A DNA stretch of 64,000 bases from NCBI GenBank assembly GCA_963932465.1, contig OZ010788.1, forward strand, positions 673,962,484 through 674,026,483. The letters are read 5' to 3'. This document shows, piece after piece, positions 32,693-44,544 of this stretch (positions are counted from its first letter, which is position 1; the number at the start of each line of letters is the position of its first letter). The stretch comes from Maratus speciosus. Lineage: Eukaryota; Arthropoda; Arachnida; Araneae; Salticidae. A program made the translations under genes and the position numbers. The notes under the pieces were generated by a model. That model saw only the letters and a program-made list of their open reading frames with translations. It did no database searches and was not told the origin of the DNA.

Positions 32693-34440
32693 CGCCCGGC
32701 ATTGCCCGGACCCGTGATGAATGACTCTTAAATGAACCTCAAATTTGTATGACTTTATATCTTTAACTCCATTTTTTCTGAATTTATATTTTTAAATGAA
32801 AAAATATTGAATTAAAAGTACATGCTATTTGTTATTTTATTTTCTGCGTAATTAGATTTTTTGGAATCTGTGCTTAACAAAAGCGAGCGAAACCGCGACA
32901 AAACACTCAGGTTTTTACTGTTTTCGTCGAACTTTTCACACATTTTATTTTTACTGATTAGAAGAAGGTTTCAGCTTTAAGAGCATATTTTTGCTTCGTC
33001 AGTACCTCTAATATTGCGCCCTGGAGGGGTGAAACCACGAAGAAACACTAAAGTTTCTACAGATTTCGCCGAAATTTTCACACCATTTTATTTTGTAAAA
33101 AAACATTTCAACCGTTCGAACGTTTCATAATTTTTGTAGGTAATCTAAATCTAGTCTATTGAGATTCTCTAAAAAGACTGTGTTAAAATACATAGGGATG
33201 TTTAGTTACTTTTAGCATACAAAAAAATCGTCTCCGTGAGGCGCGAATTGACCCGAGTTCGCCAGTTATTTGAAAGGGTTAAAATTCATATTTTAAAAAA
33301 CCGATTGCACCATCGATAAGAAGATTTTGTTTTTAAGAACATATTTTTGGTTTGTCGGTACCTCTAAAATTGCACCTTGGAGGGGCGTTGCCATAAGGGG
33401 GGGGGGGGAAGCGTTTTTTTTTAAACGACCTTTTATGAATTTTCTTTTTCAAAGGGTTAACCGCGATATTAAAAAAAAAAAAAAATAGATTACGGGATTT
33501 GAGACGTAAGGGTACGATCTTTTAGAATATGTCTTCCGCTTTTAACTTTAGTATGCGGTTTGGCTGATGTGAGTGAATATGACAAAATACATTACATTAC
33601 CGACTAGAAGAAGGTTTCAGCTTTAAGAACATATTTTTGCTTCGTCAGTACCTCTAAAATTGCGCCCTGGAGGGGCGAAACTGCGACGAATCTCTAAAGT
33701 TTCTACAGATTTCGCCAAAATTTTCACACCATTTTATTTTGCAAAAAATATTTCTACCCGTCCGAACGTTTCATAATTTTTGTAAGTAATCTAAATCTAG
33801 TCTATTGAGATTCTCTAAAAAAACTGTGTTAAAATACATACGGATGTTTAGTTACTTTTAGCATACAAAAAAATCTTGAGATGGGAAGTGACCCGAGTAC
33901 GCCGGTTATTTGAAAGGGTTAAAATTCATATTTTTAAAAACTGATTGCACCATCGATTAGAAAAAGATTTTGTCTTTAAGAACATATTTTTGGTTTGTCG
34001 ATGCCTCTAAAATTGCACCCTGGAGGGGCGATTACAGGATTTGAAACATAAGGGTACGATCTTTTAGAATACGTCTTCCGTTTTTAATTTTAGTAAGCGG
34101 TTTGGCCGATGTAAGTTAGTATGAAAAAATATCTCCCCCCCCCCCCCCCCCCCCGGAATTTTTCTTTTCTATGTACATTTTCTCGTGATGCATAAATCAG
34201 GCTTGCTTTTTCCTTTTCCCTCTCGTTGACCGAGATGAGTTTTTAATGAGAGTGCGTTGCGATTGTTAATGAATAACTGAGCTTATAAGTAGATATTTTA
34301 GAATTCTAAGTCTCAGATGTATCAGGAGAGGCCATGGACTACCCTCACAAAAATTTTCCGCTTTGTACGTGTGGTAGATTTCGCTAGCCATCGCGACTAC
34401 TCACACACACAGAGCGAAATTTTCTTTTATTAGTATATAT
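32693..34440 (-). mobile_element. Helitron-like element 3, inverted
   Basis: Read on the minus strand it starts ATACTAATAAAAGAAAATTT with CGCTCTGTGTGTGTGAG and ends GGGCAATGCCGGGCGGGTCAGCTAG (last bases at 32693). Inside, 32953-33590 and 33600-34140 are direct repeats with a step of about 648 bp (GAAGAAGGTTTCAGCTTTAA, TGGAGGGGCGA, CTAAATCTAGTCTATTGAG). G/C runs lie at about 33400 and 34136-34154. Confidence 0.6.
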
Positions 34441-34526
34441 TATAAATATACCCAATTTTTTCAAGATGGAAGGGTCCCCAAAAAGTTCCGGTGAGAGGGG
34501 CCCCTCACTTAATAAATCCGCCCCTG

Positions 34527-34620
34527 TGTCACATTTTTCCGGGTCCCGTGTTTTCCGCTCTTGTTTTTCCTGTCACGTTTTTCCCGGTCCCGTTTTTTCC
34601 TGTCACCTTTTTTCCGTTTA
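34527..34620 (-). repeat. Right half of the split 15-bp array
   Basis: TTTTTCCGGGTCCCG and following units (minus strand GACCGGAAAAAACGG) continue the array broken at 25767. The unit order matches 47500-47588, including CCGCTCTTGTTTTT. Confidence 0.85.
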
Positions 34621-34625
34621 CCGAA

Positions 34626-34785
34626 TGGACCAGGCCACGCCAAGACAATGATTTTCATACGGGCTGGCTCAAAACTAGGACTGGAAATTTTGGGCCACGA
34701 AGACTGGAAATGAAAGAAGCCAGTCCCGGCTCTGTACAGAAAAAAATAAGTTAGGTCCGACCCGTGCAGATCTCTAACTTCAACG
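34626..34785 (-). repeat. GGGCC-family dispersed repeat, inverted
   Basis: Reverse complement matches 1568-1860: GAGATCTGCACGGGTCGG, CTGTACAGAGCCGGGACTGG, TGAGCCAGCCCGTATGAAAA. Confidence 0.7.
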
Positions 34786-34887
34786 TTCGCACGTGTTTCT
34801 TTTCTTTTAGTTTGCATGTGTGGTTTCTCTTCACAAGAGACTTTTTTCTCCGGCCCATTCATGCTGATAGTCAAGTACTGAAAGTGG

Positions 34888-37267
34888 GAAGAGACTCAAG
34901 GGTGAAAGGTTCCATTCTCCCATTGGTTGAGAAGAAATAAGAATTCATCGATTTACTTCTCAAGGTTACAAGACCTGATTATTGAGCAGTGGTAGACATT
35001 TCTTCCTAACAAATCAGAGGGCACATCTGATTTCACCACCAAAACAAATCGCCAAGTGTCACTTGAGATTATTTCAAGTATTATGTTGCAATCATATTAA
35101 ATTTTGTTTGCGACATGTAAGGAATTTAAATTTATTTTTCATATAAAGTGATTCACGGAAAACAATGATATGGTATTTTTAAAAATATCTTTTTTTCCCT
35201 GCAAAAAATTGATAAAACTGACTTTCTTTTAAAAAGTAATCAATTTAAAAAATTTAAACTTATTATTTTTAAATTACACATTACACGTTATTCCTTATGT
35301 ATATACAGGTGTATGTAAATTTAGACTTAAAAAAAAAAAAACAGAAAAAAAAACCATATCCTATATTTTAAAAGTATAAAATTGATATTTATACGAAAAG
35401 TAAAATTAATAGTTTTTAATTTATAGCTTTGCATCAGGAGGAGAGAAGCTTAGGGGATTAGACCCCCCCCCCCCCGAAATAATATCCTGGCTACGCAACT
35501 GCATTTAATTACATATGTGTTTTGACTGTAGTTATCTGTGCAAAGAATAGTAAACTCAAGCACTCCCCCTCCCCTAACTTGATAGCTGATGTGTTTTTAA
35601 AAAATAATAAATATATAAAAAACAATTAATAAAAATACTCAGTCAAATTTTATGCATTTTTTTTCATGGCACTTTATATGCGTAAATATAAATAATTAAA
35701 TGGCCAAACTAGTACTCAAATAATCAAAATTGTCAGAAAGGGAATTAGATCATCTAAATTCTACCTTGCCCTTATAGTAATTTGCAATACTAATATCTAT
35801 TTATTATTACTGCAAAATAACAAATAGGGCAAAAAAAAAATCTAAAAATAAAGTGTTTCATAGATAGTGAATGAAAAAGGTCAAGCTAAAACAAATTGTA
35901 GCTCACACTTGTAGTGAAATATAATGAAAAAATAAATTAAATAATAATGACAGATTTTTTTTTTTTTTTTTCACACACCCAAAAGAAGAAAAAAAAGTTG
36001 GAACCCAAAACAATAATATCTGAGCAATAACTACTAAAAACTATAAGAAGTTTTTATAATGTATTTTGTCGCATTAAATATTTCTAGTTAATGATTACTT
36101 GGACTTATGTCTTTAATTTAGTTTTCAAATATTTAGGGTGGTAATAGTGAAGGGGAAATTTATAATATTTTTTTAATAAAAATAATTTATGTTTTTGACT
36201 GGGTTTTCAAATAATATATATATAATATATATATTGTTTTGAAAAGTAGTTTATTAGAATTTTTTAATAATAACAATTAAAAATTTTTAGGAAATTTTAA
36301 TAAAAAGTATTTAACAATTAACTATTACAAATTGGTTTAAATAATTAATTACTTGCTAAGTTAATAATATTATTAATATTAATTCATAAATTAATAAAAT
36401 TTTACTTTCAAATAAAATAAACTGAATATAGTTATGTATTCAGATATATTGTTAAATAATATAAGATAAAAATAAAAATATTTATATAAGTGTAAGAAAT
36501 AACATTATATTTTCCAAAAATATTCATTTTAAGAAATTGAAATAAATAGCTTATAAGTAATATGAGTTTTAAAAATTAATTTCATTAACATTATTTTATA
36601 CGTAATAAAAAATTACAAAGCATTTGATAATAAATGAATAAAGTTTTTCTGTATGAAAAATACTAATTAATTTTAAAAGAAAACTTTGAAAAATTAATTT
36701 TGCTAATTTAATATTTATTTGATACTAAAGTTATAAGGGAAAAAAATAGTGTACGTAAGTTTAGGAGATATTATTATTTAATTACAATAAATATTCACTT
36801 TAATTCATAAAAAATAGCTTATATGAATTTTGAAATTTATTTAAAACTAAATTTTATTTTATTTTATAAAAATTAAATTTCAATTTTATTTAAAACTAAA
36901 TTTTATTTAATTTAATAACAATTAAAACTTAATTTAATCAAAATTTTATTTAATTATCTAATTGACAATTTAAAAAATTGGAAATGAACGGATAATAAAA
37001 GTCGATAAATCTTTATTAATCAACTTAATAAAAATCGAAACAAAACACAACTAAAAAAGTAACAGGGAGGATAGAACCTGCGTACTTGAGCTTGCTAGAC
37101 AAGCGCGTTAACCACTGGACAAGATCGTCCACAGAAATCGTTCACCAAAATAGCATCAATTAACTACGTACGATATTTCTCAAAGTGCTCGCCAAATCAT
37201 ACATGAGAAGCAAGCCAAGACCGGTTTCTGATCAACCAGTGAGAGAATGGAACCTTTCACTCTTGAG
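34888..37267. repeat. Inverted repeat pair around an AT-rich block
   Basis: 34888-34932 (GGGAAGAGACTCAAGGGTGA, GGTTCCATTCTCCCATTGG) is inverted at 37222-37267. Between them, 35080-37060 is very AT-rich with poly-A/T runs and no coding; a C-run is at 35462-35475 beside ATCCTGGCTACGCAACTG, a decayed end of the CAGTGGCGTAGCCAGG family. It may be a large decayed element, but no target duplication was seen. Confidence 0.5.
37062..37135 (-). repeat. tRNA-like sequence (SINE head or tRNA pseudogene)
   Basis: The minus strand reads CTTGTCCAGTGGTTAACGCG, then GCAGGTTCTATCCTCCC. These match A-box and B-box positions of a tRNA with an Asp/Glu-like A-box, but the B-box has GGTTCTATC in place of GGTTCGATC and the acceptor stem is weak. 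Confidence 0.5.
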
Positions 37268-37982
37268 TCGCTTCCCTGAAAGTGTTTGTTAGCACTACTA
37301 AATGTCACAAATCATCCGCCAGACTTGTCAAGTCAGGCCGTTGGAGCAGGTGGCTGAAAAGAGCTTTGTTTATCAGCAAATTCACATGGAGAGTAGTTTG
37401 GTATGCAGGCTCTAATTACCGAATAAGCACGAGAAGCACGTGCTTCCATTAGAAAATATCGAAAAGGCACCAGATTGAGAAAATAGGGAGCTCCAAATTT
37501 TATATTGAATTTATTCAATTCCATTTTCTTTTCAAAATTATTAACTTACATATACATGCGGCATTCAGAAGACTAACTCCATTTTAAGTGGCGTTTTTTT
37601 TAACAAAGGAACAATGGAAAATTTTCTATATATTTATACAGTACACAATGATAAAAAGTTACCCTCGATTAAAAGAAAATGAATGAGTTCAATCAAATTA
37701 TCCTGAGAAAAAATATTATATAGATACAATGTTTTTATAGTTACAACAACTTTAACTGTTTATACTGAACATTTACAACTGATGGAGTGAATCGATTTAT
37801 GCACTGAAAGGCTCATATATTAAAAAGTGTTTCATAAAGGTACTTTTCATAACAAGTTAATTTTTCATGTAATAGATCAGTTTCAACCACATGATTACAA
37901 TTTTCAATTTGTCCATTATTTCAAATGTATGTTTATTTTACATATTGAATTCGGTTTGCATGCACAACATAAAATACAGGTA
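37268..37982. other. Spacer
   Basis: No gene, array or terminal repeats recognised. Confidence 0.5.
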
Positions 37983-38398
37983 AGGCTGTTCTCAACTGCT
38001 CTGCTCAACAAGCGCAAAACGTTTTGACACATTTACAAATTCATTTTTTAACGGAAAGATATAAAATTGGGAAGCCTGGCCACGGAAGCGATTTGGAATG
38101 GAACTGTTTTTTCCATGTTTGGATCCATCCATTACCTATTGAGTTAGAAGCAATTTTGATCACTTGGCAAACACGTTTTTCGCCCGCTCATGAGTCTCTT
38201 TCTTCCTTCGCGCGGAAATTCGGTTCAAAACGTCCACTTTGACATTATTTTCTGAAAGATCTATTGCGTTTGCAATAAAATGGAGAAAACAGCTCAATTA
38301 GTTTCTGAACAACAACACCAGCTAGTTTCATGCATTTTCGAACAAAAATAAATTAAAACTTGTGTCAGAAAGTGGCCCTTTTGGATTTGAGAACAGCC
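37983..38398. mobile_element. MITE AGGCTGTTCTCAA, copy 2
   Basis: Ends AGGCTGTTCTCAAC and TTGAGAACAGCCT, 416 bp, flanked by TA on both sides (37981-37982, 38399-38400). Collinear with 19653-20085. Confidence 0.85.
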
Positions 38399-38971
38399 TT
38401 AAACAATTGCCACAGTTGAAAGAAGTATTCCAAAATATTGATATTTATGCTGTGCATGCATTTTGAATTCAACCTTTTTATTCGAATTACATCTTTATGC
38501 TAAGACCATGCAAAATCATTTTTGCATATTTTTCTTCATTGTGTTCAATTTTTGAGTAAGGGAAACATAAAATAAAAGTTCTTTAATGAAATATATTTGA
38601 ACTGAATTGAGCAATTCTTTAGAATAATATTTGTAATATTGGTGAGTTTCTGGGTATGTATATTTTGAAAACTCTTTTCGAATGAAAGGGGGCCCCGAAA
38701 TGACGCACTGTGCTTCCCATATCTTCAGTGGTTAATCGGGCCCTGTTGGTTATCCCTGCGTTATCTTTGTTGATCGACCGGACACAAAAGTGTTCACAAA
38801 AAGAATTAAAGAACAAGATTTATATTACGTTTCATTTGAACTGTGACTAAGAAATGAAATGCTACTTTTAAACAATCCTGTGATTTCAAAATAATAATAA
38901 AAACAGAAATTCCTGATTTGAAACTAATTTATTTTATATCGTATTTCTGTATATTAAATTCTAGGCAGTTA
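38399..38971. other. Spacer
   Basis: No feature recognised; a short GC-richer stretch at 38690-38780 has no known motif. Confidence 0.5.
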
Positions 38972-39018
38972 TTAGAGTCCTGCATCGGGTCGGACAGAAT
39001 CGCCCGGTTCGACCCTCG

Positions 39019-39062
<44 letters not shown>
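38972..39062. repeat. Half of a TAGAGYCCTGCATCGGGTCG repeat plus poly-T
   Basis: TAGAGTCCTGCATCGGGTCG matches the end of the small MITE at 63620-63744 and is followed by a T-run of about 42 (39021-39061). Confidence 0.6.
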
Positions 39063-39063
<1 letters not shown>

Positions 39064-39518
39064 CACTCCTAAAATAATGTATTCTGAACGGTAAAAATAT
39101 TTCAAAAATTTTATTTAACAAGTTAAAAAATTATGTCATGGGTCAGATTTCTGTTGTTGCACCTAATGATACCTTCTAAGGAAACAAATAAGTATTTAGC
39201 ATATTTTCTGCGCCTGGAATTGTTGCCAGCTATTTTGGTATTTCTACATATTGAGTATAAGTGCAAACAACGAAATAAGATGGAATGTGAGTTCAAGAAA
39301 AATTTTTCATTTTTATTCGACCCATTGACACAATGCGGCTATAGCATGACGGCATAGGATAATTTTTTTTTTTCAGTGCCTCTATGAATGATAAGGAAAC
39401 TACTATTATGATTATGAATTAACGGCCTACTTCACTCACGCGAAAAGACCCGTTCGCTAATGCTATTCCTATGGAAGAAATTTATAAAGATATCTCGGTC
39501 GCATTTCATTATTTTTAG

Positions 39519-39553
<35 letters not shown>
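39063..39553. repeat. Dispersed repeat related to 47870-48200 (inverted cluster)
   Basis: Blocks such as TTGCCAGCTATTTTGGTATT and GCATATTTTCTG with a GACCCATTGACA segment resemble blocks at 47900-48170. A long T-run ends at 39552. The open frame 39133-39357 is not considered a gene. Confidence 0.5.
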
Positions 39554-39554
<1 letters not shown>

Positions 39555-39748
39555 AGTGGCTATCTGAGGTCGATCTGTAAAAATGCCGTTTTTTACTTTT
39601 TCGATTTTCATTGGAGATTTTTTTCAAGAGGATGCTTTCATTTTAGGAACCGGTTCTGAAAATGAAAGTGTCCTGATTAAAAATACTTGTAAACGAAATT
39701 GAAAAAACAGAAAATGTCCTGCATACAGATCGACCTCAGCTAGCACTG
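39554..39748. mobile_element. Short palindromic MITE, 195 bp
   Basis: Ends CAGTGGCTATCTGAGGTCGA and TCGACCTCAGCTAGCACTG are inverted over about 25 bp. Interior arms also pair in part (AACCGGTTCTGAAAATGAAA). The CAGTG terminus suggests hAT; no target duplication was found because the left flank is poly-T. Confidence 0.7.
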
Positions 39749-39837
39749 CTGGCTCCACTGCACTGAAACTTCCCGATCGCGAAGTCCCATGTTAGCTTAT
39801 GGGAAAACTTTCAAGCGCGATGACGCATTACCTAATA

Positions 39838-40660
39838 CAGTGAATTCTGCCTAAGGCGGACTCTGTGTAAGCCGGAAATCTGTCTACCGCGGAAAATTCT
39901 TCAAGTCCCGGCGAACCCATAGAAAATTACATTAATTGATGCTGCATAAGGTGGAATCTGTCTAACGCGGAAACGGAAAGGATTTTAAGGTCCCACCGAA
40001 ACCAAAATTTTGCATAAGGCGGAAAAAAGGATATTTTAAAAAAGGCATTTCATTTATCAAACCTTAAAATTGTTATGTCAAATACTCAATGTCGAGGATG
40101 TTAGTTCAATTCCGTAACACTTTGAAAAAGTTAATTCAAAAGAAGAGAAACTGTTTAAATTTTAAATAATTGTTACTTATGTCATTTTTTCCTATACAAA
40201 ATTGCATTTAAAAGTTATTTCTAGTAGAGTAAAAATTTATGAAAATATATATTTTCTAAAGTAAAATGTATTGTACTTTATGGTTGTACTCAAATTCAAA
40301 ATAAAAACATTCTGTCTCATTCTCGAAATTTATTATTATTATTAGTATTAGTATTAGTACTTTTTTTTTTTTTTTTTGTGTGTGTGTGTGTGTAAACTTC
40401 CAATTTGCATGTATTACAGCAGAACTAAGAAATTGAATAGCGTTTCTCATTTATCTATAAAGGGAAAGAATCTTTCAGAATTTCAGTTTTCAATCGATTT
40501 TCGAGTCAGGAAAATCAATGAAAGATAGTCAAAGATCAAGTTTTTTCTTTCTTTTTTTTTTTTGAAGGAGGGAGCGAGCTTTTTTGCATAAGCAGGAATA
40601 TTGTCTACCACGCAAATTTTTCTCAGTCCCAACCGATTCCGCCTTAGGCAGAGTTTACTG
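39838..40660. mobile_element. Tigger/pogo-like MITE, 823 bp
   Basis: Ends CAGTGAATTCTGCCTAAGGC and GCCTTAGGCAGAGTTTACTG with TA on both sides (39836-39837, 40661-40662). The inverted paralogue near 47740-47775 has the two flanks joined without it. Repeated AAGGCGGAATCTGTCTAACG-type blocks occur at both ends. No coding; poly-T and a (TG)n run at about 40360-40393. Confidence 0.85.
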
Positions 40661-40664
40661 TATT

Positions 40665-41345
40665 AAAATACCGTTTTCACCATCAGAAAGTAGACGTCAG
40701 ATGCCGATGATGTGCGTTTTAAAAAATTATCTCCGTAAATTTTAAGGAATCTAGGAAAAAAGGTGACCGGAAAAAACGGGACCGGAAAAAACGTGACAGA
40801 AAAAACAAGAGCGGAAAAAACGGGACACGGAAAAAACGGGACCGGAAAAAACGTGACAAGGAATAAAGGTGACCGGAAAAAACGTGACAAGGAAGTGTTA
40901 AATATTGAACTTGTCGATAAATAAATGCTAAAAACTAAAGTAAAGTTTTTCCACTGTCAGTCTCTTACAGCGTAGGGGGGGGGGGGGGGGCAGAGTTAAT
41001 GGGTGAGTTAGACAATTCTAAGATTTGGTCCAAGAAAATACAATTTTAACATTTCATTAAGAAAAGTTTAGTATGACTTCTTACAACGGACAAGTTAGTG
41101 CTTTCTACGGAAGGGGGGGGGGGGGGGGGGTATTAAGGAAATACAATTTATTAATTCTTTCAATTCGCTATTGATAGTTTATATATGAGCAAAGATATTT
41201 TATAAGGCGGATGGGGAGGGAAAAAATTACGTACATAGCTTGTAAAGGGACTAAAATAAAGACGAAGAGAGGAGGCATTTTCTTTAGAGGAATTTTTTCA
41301 TTATCCTGTTTTTTGCTCGCAGGCTAATAAAACCGTAAAATCAAA
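40665..41345 (+). mobile_element. Composite repeat, copy B (no 147-bp array)
   Basis: CCATCAGAAAGTAGACGTCAG, then the 15-bp array GACCGGAAAAAACGG (40753-40885), then the core as in copy A with G-runs at 40975-40990 and 41106-41130, ending at TTTTTTGCTCGCAGGCTA. The 147-bp satellite is missing; sequence changes just before the element at 41371. Its left flank is the inverse of 47590-47840. Confidence 0.8.
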
Positions 41346-41370
41346 GCAAATGTCAATGTATTCATTTTTT

Positions 41371-42079
41371 AGGTGCGTTCGTAATTATATAAATACGTAG
41401 CACCTATAGTCGTCGTTCAGCCCGTCTGTCTGTCCGTCCGTCCGCATATAATAGAGAAAAAACTACCCAACCGAATGGTCTGAAATTTTAAATATATGAT
41501 TGTTGTAAAATTTTGTCGAGCCATTTCAAATTTTATGAAAATCGGATGTATAGTTAAATTACAGGGACAGTCAAAAGTTTTTCTTTACATTACGGCCAAT
41601 GGGAAAAATTATTGCACGTGCATTTTAATGATGTTAAAGCTTTCCGAATGGTCTCAAATTTTAAACATATAATTATTGCGACATTTTGTCGAGCCATTTC
41701 AAATTTTATGAAAATCGGATGTATAGTTTAATTACAGGGACAGTCAAAAGTTTTTCTTTACATTAAAGCCAATGGGAAAAATTATTGCAAGTGCATTTTA
41801 ATGATGTTACAGCTTTCCGAATGGGCTGAAATTTTAAATATATAATTGCTGCAAAATTTTGTCGAGCCATTTCAAATTTCATGAAAATCGGATGTACAGC
41901 TTAATTACAGGGACAGTCAAAAGTTTTCTGTTACATTAAGGGGAATGGGAAAAAATTATTTCAAGTGCATTTTAATGATGTTACAGACTATGCACTTATG
42001 AATTGCAAATAAATACACATTCAGTACAATATGGGGTGCAAAAAATAATTATAAAACTAGTTATAGTACGAACGCACCT
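41371..42079 (+). mobile_element. TIR element AGGTGCGTTCGTA, 709 bp
   Basis: Ends AGGTGCGTTCGTA and TACGAACGCACCT are exact inverted repeats. A GTCTGTCTGTCCGTCC tract follows the left end. Then come about three tandem units with a step near 175 bp (CCGAATGGTCTGAAATTTTA, ATGAAAATCGGATGTATAG, GGGACAGTCAAAAG). Sequence past the right end (CATTTGCCACGTTTGA) is shared with the copies at 61249 and 62092, so the true element may be larger. No coding. Confidence 0.8.
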
Positions 42080-42260
42080 CATTTGCCACGTTTGAAGAGC
42101 AATTTCCAACTTGTTAAACTCTGCAGTAATTAACTTATGTAATTAACTTTTGTTTTGATATTTAAATTTTCATGTTTTTTCCTAATGTGAAAAATAAATT
42201 TTAGTAAAATTAATTGTTACCTTTTTCTACGATGAAAATCTAGATTTAGACATGACATCC

Positions 42261-42331
42261 ATTAAGAGACCACCTCTCGGAGCGACCCATTTTCATTGGA
42301 ACGGAACGTGATCGCAGGGAGGTTTTACTAT
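42261..42331 (-). mobile_element. Tigger/pogo-like MITE end fragment
   Basis: On the minus strand it begins TATAGTAAAACCTCCCTGCG, a typical pogo-type terminus, and the other side has GAGAGGTGGTCTC. The opposite terminus is not found. Confidence 0.45.
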
Positions 42332-43571
42332 ATATAAAAACGAAAAATTGAGATTTTGAGTATGTTTTTGTTTAGTGAGTCGTTAAATTAATAATTTGAA
42401 TAATCAATTCAGAAGCAATTATCATTTAAAAAAAGTCTTAATATAATTTCATAGGTTTTAATATTATAACTAATAGTTATTTATAATTTATTTAATTTTA
42501 TTAATATTTTGTTTCCTATCAAACAATTAGATTGTTTTAAAGAGAGGGCAATATATTACATACGATTAGATTTGGTAATGCTGTTTAACCAACTTTACAT
42601 GACCTCAGGGTTTAAACTAGAGGGAAGCTAGGGGGCGTATACCCTGGGCTCCCGGATAGAAGGGGGAGGCATTAAATTTGGTTCGTCTTCCGGTTCAAAA
42701 AACAAATAACGACATTAAGTTAAAAATGTCATGGAATCGGACAACCGAAAATAAAGATATATACATTTAGGCGGTTCTCAAATTCTCTACTCAACAACGC
42801 GAAACTTTGACAAATTTTCCGATTCATTTTTAAACGTAAAGGCCTGGCTAAATATTTAAAAAAAAAAAAAAAATCTATAGCTTACTAAAAAATATATAAT
42901 TGAATAAAATTAAAATATTTCAAACTAAATAAATATGGCTATTAAGAAAAAATGTACCCAAATTTTGAACTTTGACGAAAAATCATGCTTTCGAAGCATG
43001 GGACACCCAGGTTAAATTCTTAATCCTTCAACAAAGAGAGTGGTTCCTCTTATTATTGACTGAATATTATTCAAAATATTTTGCTTTCTATTTGATTGTA
43101 ACAGGCGTTCTGCAGATTGTAGTTTTAAAAGAATGATAGACAGGTATTATGTTGACGAAAAGTACATTGGAATTTTACTACTCACTTCAATATACATATT
43201 TGAAAGTGATAGAAGATAAACCTTAGTTTTCCAGAATGGTTTTTGTTGAATGATATTAATCTGACAGACGAATAATGTATAATAAAAAGGTTGTTTCTTC
43301 TGTGAAATTTTTACGTGCCACCCATTGTGTTTTATGAGATATTTTCATGTAAATAATAGGTAATGGTGTTGATTTTAGATATTTCACACAATTTGAGATA
43401 GCGTATAATGAATAACTTTGAACCAGATTATTGGAACAAATACTCGGCTGCATTTTTCCTTTTTAGATATTCCCTGAAGTGCCAAATGCTACATTTCTAG
43501 AGACCTCAGAAGTTTAAAGACTGAATTATTTTTTGCTTAACTATTGCAGATTGATGTATAATAATTTAAGA
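42332..43571. other. Spacer with a truncated MITE
   Basis: 42771-42850 (GGCGGTTCTCAAATTCTC, CGATTCATTTTTAAACG) is the left part of the AGGCTGTTCTCAA MITE family. A GC-richer stretch at 42600-42680 is unrecognised. No gene seen. Confidence 0.5.
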
Positions 43572-43814
43572 GATTGGTTGGTTGTGTTTATGACGGCCAA
43601 TTATCAACACGAGGGATATTGGCCCAAAAGGTGGGGGTGCCCTCCTTGGGGGTCTTTCTAATGGAACCTAACCCGTATTTACGCATGGAAATCCATGGTT
43701 CGAAGCAAACCACGAAAACTCCGAACGATTAGGCCGACGGGTGCGATTGGGTTCGAACCCAGCACCTCCCGTCTACCAGCTTCAAGAGCAGAACCTCTCG
43801 GTCACTGGAGGGGC
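43572..43814 (-). repeat. tRNA-derived SINE with CCAA tail, copy 3
   Basis: Inverted copy of 10662-10916. Its (CCAA)n tail is at 43572-43580 and its B-box (GGGTTCGAACCC) near 43750. An exact 12-bp target duplication AATAATTTAAGA flanks it (43560-43571, 43815-43826). Confidence 0.92.
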
Positions 43815-44544
43815 AATAATTTAAGAACTCACATTGTTTTAACCTTGTTGTAGATTTAGGAAATGTACAAATGTCATGTTCTTACAACAGAACCCCCCCC
43901 CCCCCCCCCCATCTTTCAACATCAAGAAAGCTGAAAAGATGCAAAGGCAAAGAAATCATCATTTTAAAAATACTTTTGTTTTGTGCAACCAATAATGCTT
44001 TCGAACATGATAGAGTAAAGCATCTGTAACTCATTCTAAACTGTATTACTACTAATCAATGTATTAAATGAATTTTATAAACAGTTATTTTAATGGTATT
44101 TTGAAGAACTGTCGTCACATAAAGGGCTAATGTATTATTTAATTGCTAAGTTTCATATTTTCGATTTCCACGTTCGCTAATACGATTACAAAATATTTTT
44201 TATTCTTATATGTATGAACATTTGCAGAATTTTTTCTCGATTAGTTTCCACAGAATTGATCAGAAATATAAATCTTAATTTTCCCATGCGGTTTTTTTTT
44301 CTGCCTACCAAATTAAGTTTAGGTACATAAAGATAATTGAATACAGTCAAACCTCGTTAACATGAAACTCAAGGGGAATTAAATTTTTGTTCATGTCACC
44401 CGAAGTTCATGCTATCAGTATAACAAAAAATCCAGATAACAAATATTGAGAAAAAATACATATAGGGGAGACTGGGGGCTAATGGGACATAGGAGCAAAC
44501 GGAACAATAGGGTTTTCTTGTAAAATATAACAGTATAATATAAT
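43815..44544. other. Spacer with a Tigger-like fragment
   Basis: A C-run occupies 43893-43910. At 44344, after TA, CAGTCAAACCTCGTTAACAT and GTTCATGCTATCAGTAT match the left half of the MITE at 24790; the right end is missing. No gene seen. Confidence 0.6.

Larger units (their letters stand above)
25768..34526. mobile_element. 8.76-kb TIR insertion holding nested Helitron-like elements
   Basis: The left end CAGGGGCAGATTTAAGGGG and right end CCCCTCACTTAATAAATCCG plus CCCCTG are inverted repeats. TGTCACA (7 bp) directly flanks both ends (25761-25767, 34527-34533). The outer sequences join into one uninterrupted 15-bp array, as seen intact at 47410-47588, so the whole block arrived after that array. 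The original element is probably small (25768-26255 and 34441-34526, perhaps 31216-32692 too); the rest is later insertion. A CAGGG-type terminus suggests a hAT relative. Confidence 0.75.
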
